From Pseudisothecium myosuroides (taxonomy: Eukaryota > Streptophyta > Bryopsida > Hypnales > Lembophyllaceae): a stretch of DNA of 64,000 bases. Made by a program: the position numbers and the translations under genes. The stretch is taken from NCBI GenBank assembly GCA_951799445.1, contig OX637287.1, positions 52,233,724 through 52,297,723 on the forward strand. Reading direction: 5' to 3'. Positions 22,027 through 33,541 of this stretch are shown in pieces. The notes beneath the pieces are model-generated. The model did not search any database, was not told the origin of the DNA, and was given only the letters and a program-made list of their open reading frames with translations. Numbering within the stretch: the stretch's first letter is position 1; every line of letters begins with the position of its first letter.

Positions 22027-22502
22027 GTAACTAGGTATGAGCAGAACTTGAACTTCTATTAATCCTAATTTACATATTTCACATGGGTTGTTTTACCTCC
22101 TATTTTTTCACTTGTACAAAGAGATTGCCTATACATCTTCATACGTACACTGACATCAATAGTGACATTCAAATTTATGTGAGGTGATTGCCGAACAATT
22201 TCAATATTTTTTATTTTTCTAGATCAGGTCTTGCTAATTTCTACCTATAACGGCCACTATTCTTATGTAATGGGCCATTGAAAGCCTCATTTGATAAAAG
22301 CCGCCATTAAATATTGAAATCTTCATTTTCAAAAGATTGCCAAGTTCTTATTGCGCACCACTTTCATAGTGGTGGGCCAACAAAACAGAAGTGGTTAATG
22401 GTTGTGGTAGCATTGTCAAGTCCATGCCACCTTGTCTGCCATATAGGTTCATTGGATAGCTAAGCACTTAGGTGGGAATGTGCTACAATTTACAACTCAT
22501 TT

Positions 22503-23440
22503 AACCCCTAAAGGACCGGCATGCATTTTTTGGCCGTATAGAAATTTTGGGCAGGTCCGTGTGACTAGAGATTTCCATATTTTAAGCTGAAATTTTAATA
22601 GAAGGTGGGTGCGAGGAATATCTTTCATATGCACTAAATTTCAACACATTTGGAAATAGGAGTCAAAAGTTATGGCCATATATGTTACTTTTTTTCGTAA
22701 CTGGGCAATCCGGGCAGCAAGAAAAATTTGGCAAAAATTTGATTTTTTTTTTAAAATATTTTTTTTCTTGTAGATTATATTTTTGTCTATCTGGAAAGCT
22801 TTGATTCATTTCATTTGGATTTGTTATGAAATAGTTATGGACATTCTTGTTTTTTGGGCAGTTAGAGCATCTTCTTGAAAAAAATAACTTGTAGGATGCA
22901 TTTCTAAATGCTAATTTTGCAATTTAAAAACAAAAAAAAATTCTTATGGTTTATTTTACTTGCTAGAACAATCTCACCATTGGGATTAGTGTATTTTAAT
23001 TCCATCTAAAATATATTAATGTTTTAGATTTTCCTTCTATCTCGTACCTACTTCTACTTAATAAACTTTTTAGGAATGATAATTAAGTTTTTCTGAATAC
23101 TTTTTTTTCCCTAGACTCTCAACTCAATTCTCCACTATAAAGATTTGAAGCACAAAACTCTGTAGTGCAAACATTTTAAGTTAAAAATGTTTAAAGTCAA
23201 AAAATCTAGTCCCGCAATGTGCTGAAATACTTGTTTTTTCCACTTTAAACGCAGATATCTTGCAATCTGAGCGGTCAAAAATTCTGAAATTTTTTCCACA
23301 CATTCTCATACTAGTTAGGTGTAAGATCCTACGGCTAGATGTGAAAAAAAAACATTTTTCATTTTTTTTTACTCCTTGCTATAGAAATGGCAGTTTTGAT
23401 GGTTTTTTGGCAGAAAAAAAGCCTTGGGCCTTTAGGGGTT
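22503..23440. mobile_element. Small element with AACCCCTAAAGG termini
   Basis: The left end AACCCCTAAAGGACC and right end GGGCCTTTAGGGGTT are inverted copies, with TTA/TAA-like flanks. The 938-bp inside is AT-rich without coding. The 47762-50243 element has related ends. Confidence 0.55.
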
Positions 23441-24337
23441 AATCCCGCAAAGTCCAAGGCCTTTTTGGTTTCAAAAACATCATTGCTTTTGAAGTGTTAT
23501 AGATCTAAATGTCACTAAGGTATAGAGATTTCAACCATACAATCTCGTAGTATACGTATTGTAGATGGTGTGAATCAAATTTGGAGTCATTTGGCCACGT
23601 AGATTGTAAGATTATGATGTTTTAGTGTTGAAAAAGGATGCTGAAATTTTCCTAGCAACACATTTGGAGGTCAAATTTGGTTTCTAAACCTACTCAAATG
23701 AAAAAACTCTAAACTGTAAAGTGACTCATAACCATCAGACAAACATATTGGTAAAAGAAATTATCATTCAATTGACTCATTGTCTTTGCAAAATGACTTC
23801 AAAATGTCAAAAAATAGCAAGAAAAGTTGCAAAAAACACATCTAAGGTTGAATCTTCTTCTACTAAAATGCTTCTCAATCACTCATAATTGATATGAAAT
23901 TTTAGCCACACAAACTAGACTAGTATGCACAACTTTTCAATTTTTTTATTGAAATCAATTGTTGTATAAAGAAGAAACAAGCCACCAAAGTTCACTGTAA
24001 TCCAAAAATGTCAGGGTTTTAAACTTTGAATTGCTCCCAAACATTCAAAACAACTTGGATTGACATGAAAATTTTACCACAAAACTAGACTTTAAGGGCG
24101 GGAGTGCTATTTTGTGAGCTTTGGAGCGTGAGCCCAAGAGCCCAAGAGCCTTCAATTTTTGGCACAATTTTTTGTGATTTTCAGGGTGTAGACCTATGAC
24201 CGTGGTTTAAGAATTGAGGATCTTTACAGCTAGTGAACTTAAAAAAATATGTCAAATGGCTTGAAATAGAGTTAAGACACTCCAAATGTTTTCCAAACAC
24301 AATCTATATATCCTATTCATTTAAAAAAAATAATTAA

Positions 24338-24988
24338 TAGTGGTAACTCTATCACCCCTAGAGAATCAAAGACCCCTCTCAACACAAAGAAGACCCTTGA
24401 GAGGTATGGAGGTTGGGACTTCAAAAAAAAATTAATTTTTTTTTTCAACCTTTTTTTTTGTTGAGACTTCGTCACCTTCCGAAAGCCCCTTGAGGGTTTT
24501 GGAAATTGGAACTCTCAAAACTATTTATTTTAAATTTTTCTTTTAAATTTTTTTAATTTGCAACTTCATTACCCTGAGAATCCCTCTTATTACCGAGAGA
24601 CCTTTTGGAGTTTGGAGTTTGAGACTCTCAATTTGTTTATTTAGTTTTTAGTTTTCTAGTTTTTAAAAAAAAATCGCAACTTTGTGACCCTAAGAAACCC
24701 CTCTCGGTACCGAGAGACCCCTTCTGGAGTTAGGAGTTTGGAACTCTGCAAAAAAAAAGATTTTTTTTATTTTTTCCATTTTTTTCGGCGACTTTGTGAC
24801 TTTAAGAAACCCCTCTCGGTGGCAAGAGCCCCCTCCTGGGATTTGGAGTTTCAGAGTTTGGGACTTTCAAAAAATAATTTTTTTTTTTTTTTTTTTTGCA
24901 GATTTTTTTTTCGCAACTTTGTGACCCCGAGAACCCCTCTCGATACCAAGGGACTCCTTTCGGAGTCACAAAGTTGCGAAAAAAAATT

Positions 24989-25021
<33 letters not shown>

Positions 25022-25262
25022 GTTTCTTCAAATTTTTTTTTTGCAACTTTGCAACCCCGAGAAACCCCTCTCGGTAGCAAGAGACTCTTTCCCAGGTTTG
25101 GGGTTTGGGACTTTCAAAAAAAAAAAATGAAAAAAAATATATATATATATATATATATATTTATTTTTTTATTTTTATTTTTTTTCAAATTTTTTTTCCG
25201 CAACTTTGTCATCCTAAGAAATCCCTCTCGATACTAAAAGATCCCTTCTGGGGCTCAAGGTG
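24338..25262. repeat. Degenerate tandem repeat, about 8 units of 95-150 bp, with long T runs
   Basis: Units share CGCAACTTTGTGACCC, GAGAAACCCCTCTCGGTACC, GAGAGACCCC, GGAGTTTGGGACTTTC and then A and T runs of variable length. The best units contain a perfect 16-bp palindrome, CTCTCGGTACCGAGAG. Length differences come mostly from the homopolymers. Confidence 0.85.
25137..25161. repeat. (AT)n microsatellite
   Basis: An alternating AT run within the T-rich repeat tract. Confidence 0.9.
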
Positions 25263-25332
25263 GGTTAAAATTGTTGCCCTCCAGAGGACCAAGCCAAGTA
25301 CAGCGGGCGAGCTGATTAGTTTCCACGAACTG

Positions 25333-25356
25333 ATATTTAACTAATTATGGACAAAT
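25333..25356 (+). repeat. Left candidate terminal inverted repeat (24 bp)
   Basis: It starts ATATTTAACTAATTATGG and is the exact reverse complement of 40247-40270, 14.9 kb away. It lies outside the first palindrome copy at 25729. Confidence 0.6.
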
Positions 25357-26572
25357 CCATAGTCCAGAAATAAGTCGTCCGTCCGCCAATAGAGTAGCAC
25401 GGGCACGTTCTGATTGAAAAAAGCAATGAATGAAAACGAACGCAATGAATACTGAAAATGAAACTCCATAATATATTGAAAATGGGAAAGTACAGAGTAC
25501 AAAATCAGCTATGAAACGAAAGCTGCAAAGAAGTCGGACCAGAAGTCTCGGCACATTGTCGGCCTCCAGCCGATACTTCGCAGCAATCAGAAAATTGCAT
25601 CCCTTGAACAAGGTAACTGTCTAAACTACCAAAACCGGCTAAGACCGCCAACTGTTGAAAAAAGTGCAACACCCTGAAAAAGTGCCTCACACACTAACTA
25701 CAACTGCTACACTGAAATCTATGAAGAGTATCAGCTGGCAGCTGGTATCCTAAAGAGGGTCTAAAGAACCACAGAACAAGTCTTAAGAGAAACAAACGCG
25801 ATGAAGGCGAAACAGCTGGTTTAGTTGATAGAGTTGATGGAAGTTGATGCAGGCGATGAAGCAGACGAAGTCCATGACATCCCTCTCGACAACTGCAGAA
25901 GGTTATCGGCTGGCAGCCCACAAGAGGAAGAAGCAGCTACCAGAATAATCCCTTCCAATTAGGCTTCCCATACTTGACGGCCTGTGCGACTTCATAATGT
26001 AACTGGCCCGGCCTTTTGGAGACTTTCACATATTCCGAAACTGACTCATGCTCGAACATGGGATATATAAACGGAACAATGTCCGTTGAAATGTTTGGAA
26101 TAACTCTACTGTCATTGGGAAAGTCGAGATCCCCCACAAATGGCAACGGAATATAGCACGCCGGATCAGGTGTCCTCCGCAAAGAAAGCGGGCACACATC
26201 CACCATGAGAACTTGGTCCACGCAACAGAATTCCTTCGATGGGCCCTTCTTAAAAAGAGTTTCGAGCATCTTGTAGTACCAAGGAAAATTTTGACTATCA
26301 ACACAGAATTCTCTCCCATATACAAATGCCAACTTGTCAATGATATGTTTCGGAAGCAGGTGCGCCAACAATGGACGAAGCTCTCGCATCGGCATCTTCG
26401 ACCAGATCCCCACGTGAAACTCTTCAAACAACGTCGAGAACATTCCGACGAGCCCTGGTCGTTTGACGACGTTTCGGAAAGGGTCCCACTTATCCACCGT
26501 GATATTCGGGTCTACAAAACAAAGCAGTCCCGTGACGCAGAGAACGACACATTTCCTGAATGAATGCGGCTG

Positions 26573-27676
26573 CACTAGTAGAAAATCAGTGCCCAAATCA
26601 ACAAAAAATCAACAAGTTTTTGTCAATTTGGGTATTGTATTGACCGTTTTCACACTTTTCTGTTGATTTGGCACTAGTTAACTAAATGGGCAAAATAATT
26701 TTGTTGATTCGGGTAGCACAAGTCCAAAAGAACAAAAAAATTAATACTTTTTTGTTGATTTGGACAAAGGGGACCTCAAAATCAACACTTTTTTGTTAAA
26801 AAATGGTTACAAGTCGATTTTTGAAACTATAGCAGACTTCAGAGGTCATTCAGGCATAGAAAAATAACTTTTCTTCAAGAGCTTTGAACTAAGAAAAGTT
26901 GCAAAATAAAACTAAGTTTCACCTCCAACAATCCGTTTGTAATTCAGAGCTTTTATAAGAAAGTTATGAATAAAAAACCAAGTCAGTGTTTGAAAATGTT
27001 AAACCAATTCTTTTTTAAACATTGCCTTGGTTTTTAATTCATAACTTTCTATTAAAAGCTCCAAATCACAAACCGTTTTTTGGAGATGAATCTTTACTTT
27101 ATTTTCTAACTTTTCTTAGTTCAAAGTTTAGAAACAAAAATTGATTTACTATGTGAAAACGGCGTTCAAAGTCTACTGAAATTACACAAAAGAGGCATTT
27201 CCAATGTCCGAAGTACATAAGTACCAAGAAGTACCCCTCATGTGCATGCAACATGAATGGGTGGCTCAATGGTTTCAGAACCATGGCCTCCCAAGTGGGA
27301 GGTCCAAGGTTCGAACCTTGGGCTTGGCACATAGTGCCACGTGGGCTGCCATGCGGCCAGTCTAGTTGGCAGGCTTCCAAGCGGGTAGTCCAATTGGCGG
27401 GTTGCCACGTGGCACTATTTTAATGAAAAATTTTAATATTTGAAAAAATTGAAAATGAACCAATGAGGTGCTGCCACCTCATTGAAATTTGAAATTTGAA
27501 ATTTGAAATTTGATTTCTTCAAAAATTTGTAAATGACCAAATCAACAAAAAAATTAACAAAAAAATTAACACTTTTCTGTTCAGAAGTGCCCAAATTAAC
27601 TCGTCCAAATCAACAAAAAAATCAACACTTTCGTGTTGAATTTTTGTTAATTTGGTCACTGAATTTTCTACTAGTG
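26573..27676. mobile_element. Non-autonomous CACTA element 1 (1104 bp)
   Basis: The ends are CACTAGTAGAAAATCAGTG and its inverse TTTTCTACTAGTG. Flanking triplets are CTG and TTG, a 3-bp target duplication with one transition. Subterminal CCAAATCAACAAAAA motifs occur at both ends. Inside are a foldback (about 26838-27178) and a tRNA-like segment (about 27257-27330). There is no transposase gene. It is inserted in the FCP1-like module. Confidence 0.85.
27257..27330 (+). other. tRNA-like segment inside CACTA element 1
   Basis: It begins GGGTGGCTCAATGGTTTCAG, which resembles an A box, and ends with CAAGGTTCGAACCTTGGG, which contains a B-box-like GGTTCGAACC and pairs with itself as a T arm would. 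Spacing fits about 72 nt. Likely a tRNA-derived relic or a small SINE head rather than a working tRNA. Confidence 0.5.
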
Positions 27677-28015
27677 TTGTCCATTGGTTGACCCCTGAAC
27701 AACAAGAAATGTGACGACAAAAGATCATGAGACATGGATAAGGGAGCAGAGAAGATTGCTAGACGTGATATTGGCTGGCAGCCGATATGCAGGATTGACA
27801 ACAAACACTGAACGAGAATCAGAGCAACATTAAGGCAGAAGGAGTGATTCAGCCTGCAAATCATCCATGCCATACGAGCACAAAACATCTGAGGTAAAAT
27901 GGGAAATGCCTAGCCATATATGACAGAGCTCGCTTTTGCCTAAGAAGACATCAAACGCTTCCCTAAAGAGCTTGGTGGTATGGCACAACACTGTAATCAT
28001 GTGGTGCAGAGTTAT

Positions 28016-28169
28016 AGGTGCAACTGGTGGAACTCCACTACACAACCTCTGCGACACGTAATGACAAAGTCCCTTCAGAGTTCAGCGCCAAAACCATGTT
28101 CGAATGTCTGCAAGACTATGTCATTACGTGTCGCAGAGGCTGTGTAGTGGAGATCCAGCGGCTGCACCT
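28016..28169. repeat. Inverted repeat with ~55-bp arms
   Basis: The arm 28016-28070 (containing CCACTACACAACCTCTGCGA) is the imperfect reverse complement of 28115-28169. The loop is about 44 bp. It lies between the two FCP1-like modules and has no open frame of its own. Confidence 0.85.
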
Positions 28170-28458
28170 GCAAAATCCACAACACCTGATTATAGTGTCC
28201 GTGCCTGAACGATCAAACTCTTGAAGGAAACATTTGAATGCTTCAAGAGCAAAACGAATATCCGCCTTACATAGCCGGACACCCGGCCGTAAATGCCTTT
28301 ATTATAGGTAAATGCTTATCAAAATACTTTTTACAAAAGTTCTAAAAAAACTACAAATTGTTCGCTAGGAATACAAAGAATAAACACTAATTAACAGTTC
28401 TATGTCGGCTGGCAGCCAATACAACAAACGCCCTCCTCCAAAAGGTTGATGGGCGTCC

Positions 28459-29303
28459 TCAACTGGTAATTCCCATAGCTGCTAGCTCTTCCGCCGTGTA
28501 GGGCACCTCGAACCCCTTCTGACACTTCGGCACAACTGTAACGTACCGATTATGCACAGCCGAACCCGGCATGCAACGTGGCTGGCCAACCTTGTAATTG
28601 AGTTCGCAGAACTCGGGAACCGACAGCCCCGAAGATAGCAAGCCCCTCACGAACGGGATCATGAACTACTCAAGGAAGGGCAGTTTCCCGGGCTTCAACT
28701 TGTTCTCCGAGTACATTGTACAAGGAGGTGGATGAACCGCATTGTAAGGCAGATTCAAAATGTTCTTGTAAGGAACATGATCGACGATCAATGAATTGCT
28801 TATCGAGGCTACGCTGTTGTACAACTCCGGCGCACAGGAAAGGATCCGTGCCAAAAGCTTCAAGTAGATTGGCTTTCCGGGACTCTGTGGATCCCGATAT
28901 GCGCTCATGTCACAGTATTCCTGCCCGAAGGCCAGGTACCTCCCTACAATGTCCGGCACTCTCCATCTAATATTGCCTAGGCGATGTTCCAGTTTCTCCA
29001 TAGGCAAATCCGACCAGAAAATAATCCTGATGTCCTGACTAAGGCAGAAGTTTAGAAAAGGTTGAAGTCCGGGACGATCTCTTATGACCGACCTCTGAGT
29101 CATACTAGCTCCCTTCAAAATGGTAGGCTTATAGAACATTAAGGTTCCCGGTACCTCGAGGAAAAGAAACAATTTCGGAGACGCTACCTGTGGAGCGTCA
29201 GTTGCGGATGTGGTGGCCATAGTGTCAAGAGCCGGTTGGCCACTCTCCATTGCGCGTTCAGACACGTTCCTCTTGGAGGGCTCTGAAGTTCCACAACTAG
29301 AAT
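28459..29303 (-). CDS. FCP1/NIF (HAD) phosphatase-like module, copy 1
   Basis: The exon begins after an acceptor (TCGTTGCAG) at 29303. A Ser/Thr-rich lead is followed by LFLFLEVPGTLMF, which lines up with the HAD motif DxDGT but has Glu and Pro at the two Asp positions. Then come RPGLQPFLNFCLSQDIRIIF, WSDLPMEKL, LAFGQEYC, and SLIVDHVPYKNILN with NAVHPPP. The latter two are the usual FCP1-like landmarks (VDD.P.K and N.I.P.P). An in-frame TAG at 28663-28665 after LPFLE interrupts the frame, which then stays open to 28459. Loss of the motif I aspartates argues against phosphatase activity. It may be the C-terminal part of the ParB/methyltransferase-like gene upstream or a separate gene. A palindrome copy sits just before the exon. 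Confidence 0.55.
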
Positions 29304-29569
29304 CTGCAACGAGAGATGAAGTGAATAAAACATGAGATGCAATACGAGGAATTGAATAGGGAAATAGTACAACAAAGTATCGGCTGGCAGCCGACATACT
29401 AGATGAATATTCTAGTTTGCACAGCTAAAGGCTTGAACTGACAAGTCCCATAGAATATGTCGGAGCCAGGCAGCACTAACTGTAATTGACCTCCTCTAGG
29501 TACTCCCCAAATAGCAGGGAACATGTCTATCGCCTACGAACCTCCAGACCGTGTTTGCTTAGATGCTGC

Positions 29570-30245
29570 CTAGCCAACGGGTGACAGCACTTCGTTAGGG
29601 AAGTCCACGTCGGGTGTGTCCCTGAACGCCGCGCCTTCGTCTCCCTCAAGGTCGGTGCGGTCCCGCTTGGGCTTCGACCTGCCCAAGCGAAGAGAGTCCG
29701 CCGAAGTCGAAGTCAGTTCGACTAGGGGCTCCCTTGCTCCTTCCTCGCCGCGGTTCACCGAGGGAAGCGTCCCCTTGTATCGGCTGCCCGCCGACAAGAA
29801 TATCAGACGCGGTCGCCGGTCTTCCCATGGCTATCGCTTGTCCTGACGCCTGGGCATGAGGCAGAGCCGGGTCAAGATAAACGGGTCCGGCTCCAGATCT
29901 AACAATCTCCTCAGAAGGCGGGACAGCACGGAGGTCGACTATCATGGCAGCCTGCGTGCCGGTAACACCAACTCCTCCTACTCCTGCTTCCCCGGCAAGT
30001 GACGACTCCACTCGAGGTTCCTGAGTTGTTCTTGCAGGTGAGGGGAGCGGTCGAGGATTTGGAACTCGAGCCGATGCAGGAGACTGAGTTAGACGGGTCC
30101 CCGGTCTGCCGTCAAGGGTTACCACGTCCGACTCATCACTAGACGAAATATCCTGTGAAGCCGGTTCTGGGAAGAGTGCCCGCCTTGGGACTGGCGTGCC
30201 CATTAGCAGACAGGAAGCAGGATCAGCAGAGCCGGCGATATCCTG
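29570..30245 (-). CDS. Low-complexity Ser/Pro/Ala-rich linker coding region (possibly part of the ParB gene)
   Basis: In the frame of the upstream exon and after its TGA (30246-30248), the sequence stays open to about 29646: Pro, Ser, Arg and Ala rich, with SSSDESD. From about 29797 a second frame (SKPKRDRTDLEGDEGAA) looks more protein-like and ends at 29570, so a frameshift or intron near the palindrome copy at 29778 is likely. That palindrome would be translated here as VGGQPIQ or SAGSRYK. No domain is recognised. It may tether the methyltransferase-like part to the FCP1-like module. Confidence 0.35.
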
Positions 30246-33200
30246 TCAAGGAGACATGGATGCTGACTCAGGCTGAGGTTGCGAAGCAGACGAAGGAGGC
30301 GTAAGAGTCCCTTGTCCCGATCCGCCAGCACTCCCAGATTCGATTACTTCGACCGAATCTCGATGAGGAACCACCTGAGCAGAAGCGAGCAGGTTCATTC
30401 CCTTCACGCGGTCATGTGCGCGGGATATGCCATTCTCCTCCCGAACGAACTCCAGCACGGGCCGGCCATTCCTCTGGAGACCCAGCAAAATACAGTCAGT
30501 TAGGTTACGTATCGGCTGCCAGCTGACAGGAATGAATTAAAACAAGATTGAGCAAAAGACAAGACGAGCAGTAGAGTGATCGACTTACTAGAGCAATCTC
30601 GGTAACGTTTCTACCACCCCAGACGTTTATGACGGTGCAGACCTTGGACTTCAGTGTCGGCTTCAACAATTGTTTCAGAAGCCCGTGGCCAACGCCGCAC
30701 ATCCCACCGTTCCAATCCACCTCGCCCTTGCCATCCTGGTTGTACCATTCCAGCGGCCTCTGGATCCCGGTGTACTTCTTGAACGTCGGGAAGATGGTTG
30801 ATCGGTCCTCCGGCTTCGGGTACGTCAAGGTCAGAGTGACCATTGGCTTCGCCTCCAGTTCGCCCCTCAGGAATCCACCACGAGGAGAGGGCTGGTAGTA
30901 CAGTGTGTGGAAGTACCACGAAGATGCCGAAGAATAAGCTGCCATTGCAAGGGAATCCTGAAAGCGCGAGTTGCCAATGAGGAGCATTGGTAGAGGAATG
31001 TTTGCTTCAGTGGAGGGTTCACCTTCCTTGTCTTCTTCCGGTTCTGCTTCTGCGGCGCTTGTGATATCCAAGAATTCGTACTTGTTCACTGATAAAGGGT
31101 CCCCACTCTCGGTGTACCTGAAAAACACAACTAGCTTGTGGTCCTCAATTTGAAGACACGAAGGCTCCCCCCCACCACGAACGAACTTCACCACCGTCTC
31201 AATAGTCTCCCCCAGGCGACATTCGTACATCAACTCCGACCCACTCTCCTCCACTGGATCCACTGTGATCGTGGCGTATTTCGACAAGGTCGTAAAGAAG
31301 ACCCCCGGAGCCACTCCATCATTTGACTTATCCGTCGTCGGATGCATGGGGTTGACGCGCCCGCTCAACTAGGTGTTGCCATCCGTCATTTTCTTGACGT
31401 CCTTCCACACGTTCCTGATGACAGCAGGAGAATAGCCCTCCTTGTCTGCGAGTTCTTGCCACGCTTTGTCTGAGTAAGGCACCCAAGCAGCATCCTTACA
31501 AGGAAGGGGATACTTCTTCCTGGTCCACATGATCTCGTTCATCACGACCCGGTTGAGCTTCTTATCTCGGCACCAGTCGATCAGAGTCACCTTCCCCGAA
31601 GAACGCGCCTTGGCCGTGTTCTTTATGCTGACACAGAGTGCGATAATGTCTTCCACGAGGTCACAAAGGTCTGAATCGCAGAGGCCAAGTGTTGGTGTAA
31701 GATCCGTCTTGGTGATGTGCGTCAAGGGTTTCCGATTGACGACTGAATTTGGAACAGTCCCGTCGTCGCCAACAAGTTCACCATTTTCCTAGGCGTCAAA
31801 CACCTCCGTCCAGAGTTCCCAGGTCTTCTCCTTCACGAAGATCAGCGGAAGCTTGGAGTTCACCTTCTCATCCACAAAATGCGCCATGACATTGAGCTTC
31901 GCTACCTGGAGTAGATCACATCCCCAAATATGAAAACACGAAGAAGGGGTATCGGCTAGCAGCCGACAAGCAGGACATTTCGTATTTTTTTTACAACATA
32001 ACTCTTATCGGCTGGTAGCCGATACAATTGTGAAAGGATATTGGATACATGCTTGATTATAGTTACTAATAAAAGAAACGAAGAAAATGATGAATACCTC
32101 GAAGTCCGTCGACGGCTTGCCTCCACCACGGTGCGGCTCCAAACATCCCGCCTTCACCCATGCCGCCCTCCCCATCTCCGCGCAGGACCGGAAGTTCTCC
32201 TTCGCTACCTTTTCCGCAATGTTCAGGTTTAACGCGTTGGAGACGCGCACGAGTGTGGCCGGGTCCCTACTAAAAACAAAAATCACCTCGAACTCGAGGA
32301 GATCTATCTTGGCCGGCGAGTCGTCGGGGTACTGCTCGGCCAACTCTCGGCAGGCAATGACGGTATGCTGGCCCCCAATGATGTACCAGTGCACATTCGG
32401 AGCCTTCCACCAGTCCACTGACACACCATCGATGATCACCTTCGTCCCCTCAAGCGGACAACTGTCCATCACCGCGTCCAGCCCATTGTCTGTTGGTAAG
32501 GGTGCTCGCTTCAACGAAATGCCGTGAATCTCGGGCTTCTTTCTGATTGACCCATACCCCTTGTACATGGTCTTTACCTGAAGTCATCTGAGATCTGAAG
32601 GTCAGAAAGGCTGTTCGCATATGTCGGCTGCCAGCCGACATATGAGATATGAACATTATAAATTATGAAAGGGGCAATGACGGAGGACTTTGATGGAATA
32701 CCTGACCAAGTCGGTCCTTTGCGATCTTCCGGTACTTCAGGCTGTCGGGAGCAATGTGGAGCCTGTTTGAGGGAATGACACCCGATAGCCTCCGCTTCTT
32801 GTATGGAAAGGCGTGCAGCAAACCCTCCTCCAGCGCCTGGTAGATGGCAGTCACATCGTTGTCTTTGGTCTTCGTAGTAAGGTGATTCCCACGAACCAGT
32901 GCTTCATCCAGCGTTAGCTTTATCACCCTATTGGGATCGTCCTTCCCCTTCCTCTTGGGTTTGCTTGGCGATCCGGCCTCCACAATAGCAGTTTCACTGT
33001 CGTCCATCGTCGTCCTTGCCAACTGCTTTTTTGACGCGGGCACCTTCTTCTTGCCCTTCTCTTTCTCCATAGTGCAAAGAGCATTCTCCTGGTCCCTTTC
33101 CGCGCTCAGAGTTTCCCAGCCCATGACAAGGTCCTCAGCATCAGCAGGCGAGTTGCCCACAAATGTCATGCCCTTCGACATTGACTTGTCTCCACATGCT

Positions 33201-33541
33201 TCCTCCGTGCACTTGTGGACCGGCAGCTCCACGGCAAAATAGTCTGCGTCGCCCTCTGGGTTACCGATCGGATGAAGGCAGATCATCACGTGGACGTCCC
33301 CACCAACGGCGACTACTGACAAGACGTTTCCGTGACCGGGCATCATGTTCTCCTTCAACTTGAAGGAACACGCAATCTCCACCGGACGATCCGGAAATTC
33401 TCTCCAGCACAGACCCCACTCCTGGATAGCAGGATTTGCGTTCCATGTTGCGCGTGGCATGAACCCGTCGCCCAATATGTGCGAGTTCGGAATACGCTCT
33501 CCGAGAAGTTTGGCCATCACTATTGGTTTTCTGCACAGCAT
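30246..33541 (-). CDS. Second ParB-like/methyltransferase-like gene (broken)
   Basis: Minus-strand exons with consistent phase-0 GT-AG joins: 33541-32702, 32577-32098, 31905-30589, then from 30473. Exon 1 has a basic, Lys-rich end. Exon 2 has VHWYIIGGQHTVIACRELA, matching the ParB-like DGNHRRIA position of the gene at 12.1 kb. Exon 3 has TLTYPKPED where an amino-methyltransferase catalytic motif would sit, and ends VINVWGGRNVTEIAL, with RNGRPVLEFVREE next. These match the SAM-site order VVDCFAST...GRHIVALEED of the first gene, but the acidic and DPPY residues are gone. In-frame stops: TAG at 31789-31791, TAG at 31369-31371 and TGA at 30246-30248. Each intron carries one or two 19-bp palindromes. 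Probably non-functional; DNA-modification ancestry is an inference. Confidence 0.55.

Larger units (their letters stand above)
21037..24202. mobile_element. Non-coding element with long imperfect terminal inverted repeats
   Basis: The left end (CGGTCATGGG, then GGCTCACAAGCTCACAGGCT and AGCTCACAAAATAGCAC near 21090-21140) is mirrored at the right end (GTGCTATTTTGTGAGCT near 24105-24120 and CCTATGACCG at 24193-24202). The termini are imperfect. The inside is AT-rich, without genes, and holds two nested repeats listed separately. A related terminus lies at about 40278-40445. Confidence 0.55.
25937..27750 (-). pseudogene. FCP1/NIF (HAD) phosphatase-like module, copy 2, split by a CACTA element
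   Basis: The minus-strand coding part 25937-26572 continues upstream at 27677 once the 1104-bp CACTA element is removed, and the frame is kept. Features of the FCP1-like HAD fold: RPGLVGMFSTLFEEFHVGIW, then FVYGREFC, then CCVDQVLMVDVCPLS and PNDSRVIPNIS. In active members the first motif is DxDGT; here the segment spanning the insertion reads LVVQGSTNG, so both catalytic aspartates are missing. It resembles the module at 28459-29303, suggesting tandem duplication. The original start is not identifiable. A palindrome copy lies just upstream at 27769. Probably a dead relic; the family role would be dephosphorylating Ser/Thr residues of protein partners. Confidence 0.55.

Noticed and set aside
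24684..25237. Phe-rich open frames in the T-rich repeat tract
   Set aside because: They arise from translated T/A runs and shift with homopolymer length.
27257..27330. Functional tRNA gene
   Set aside because: The acceptor ends do not pair convincingly and it sits inside a CACTA element; kept as tRNA-like only.
12085..33541. Bacterial or phage contamination, suggested by ParB-like and methyltransferase-like motifs
   Set aside because: Both genes have GT-AG introns, lie among plant transposable elements and are AT-rich like the surroundings.
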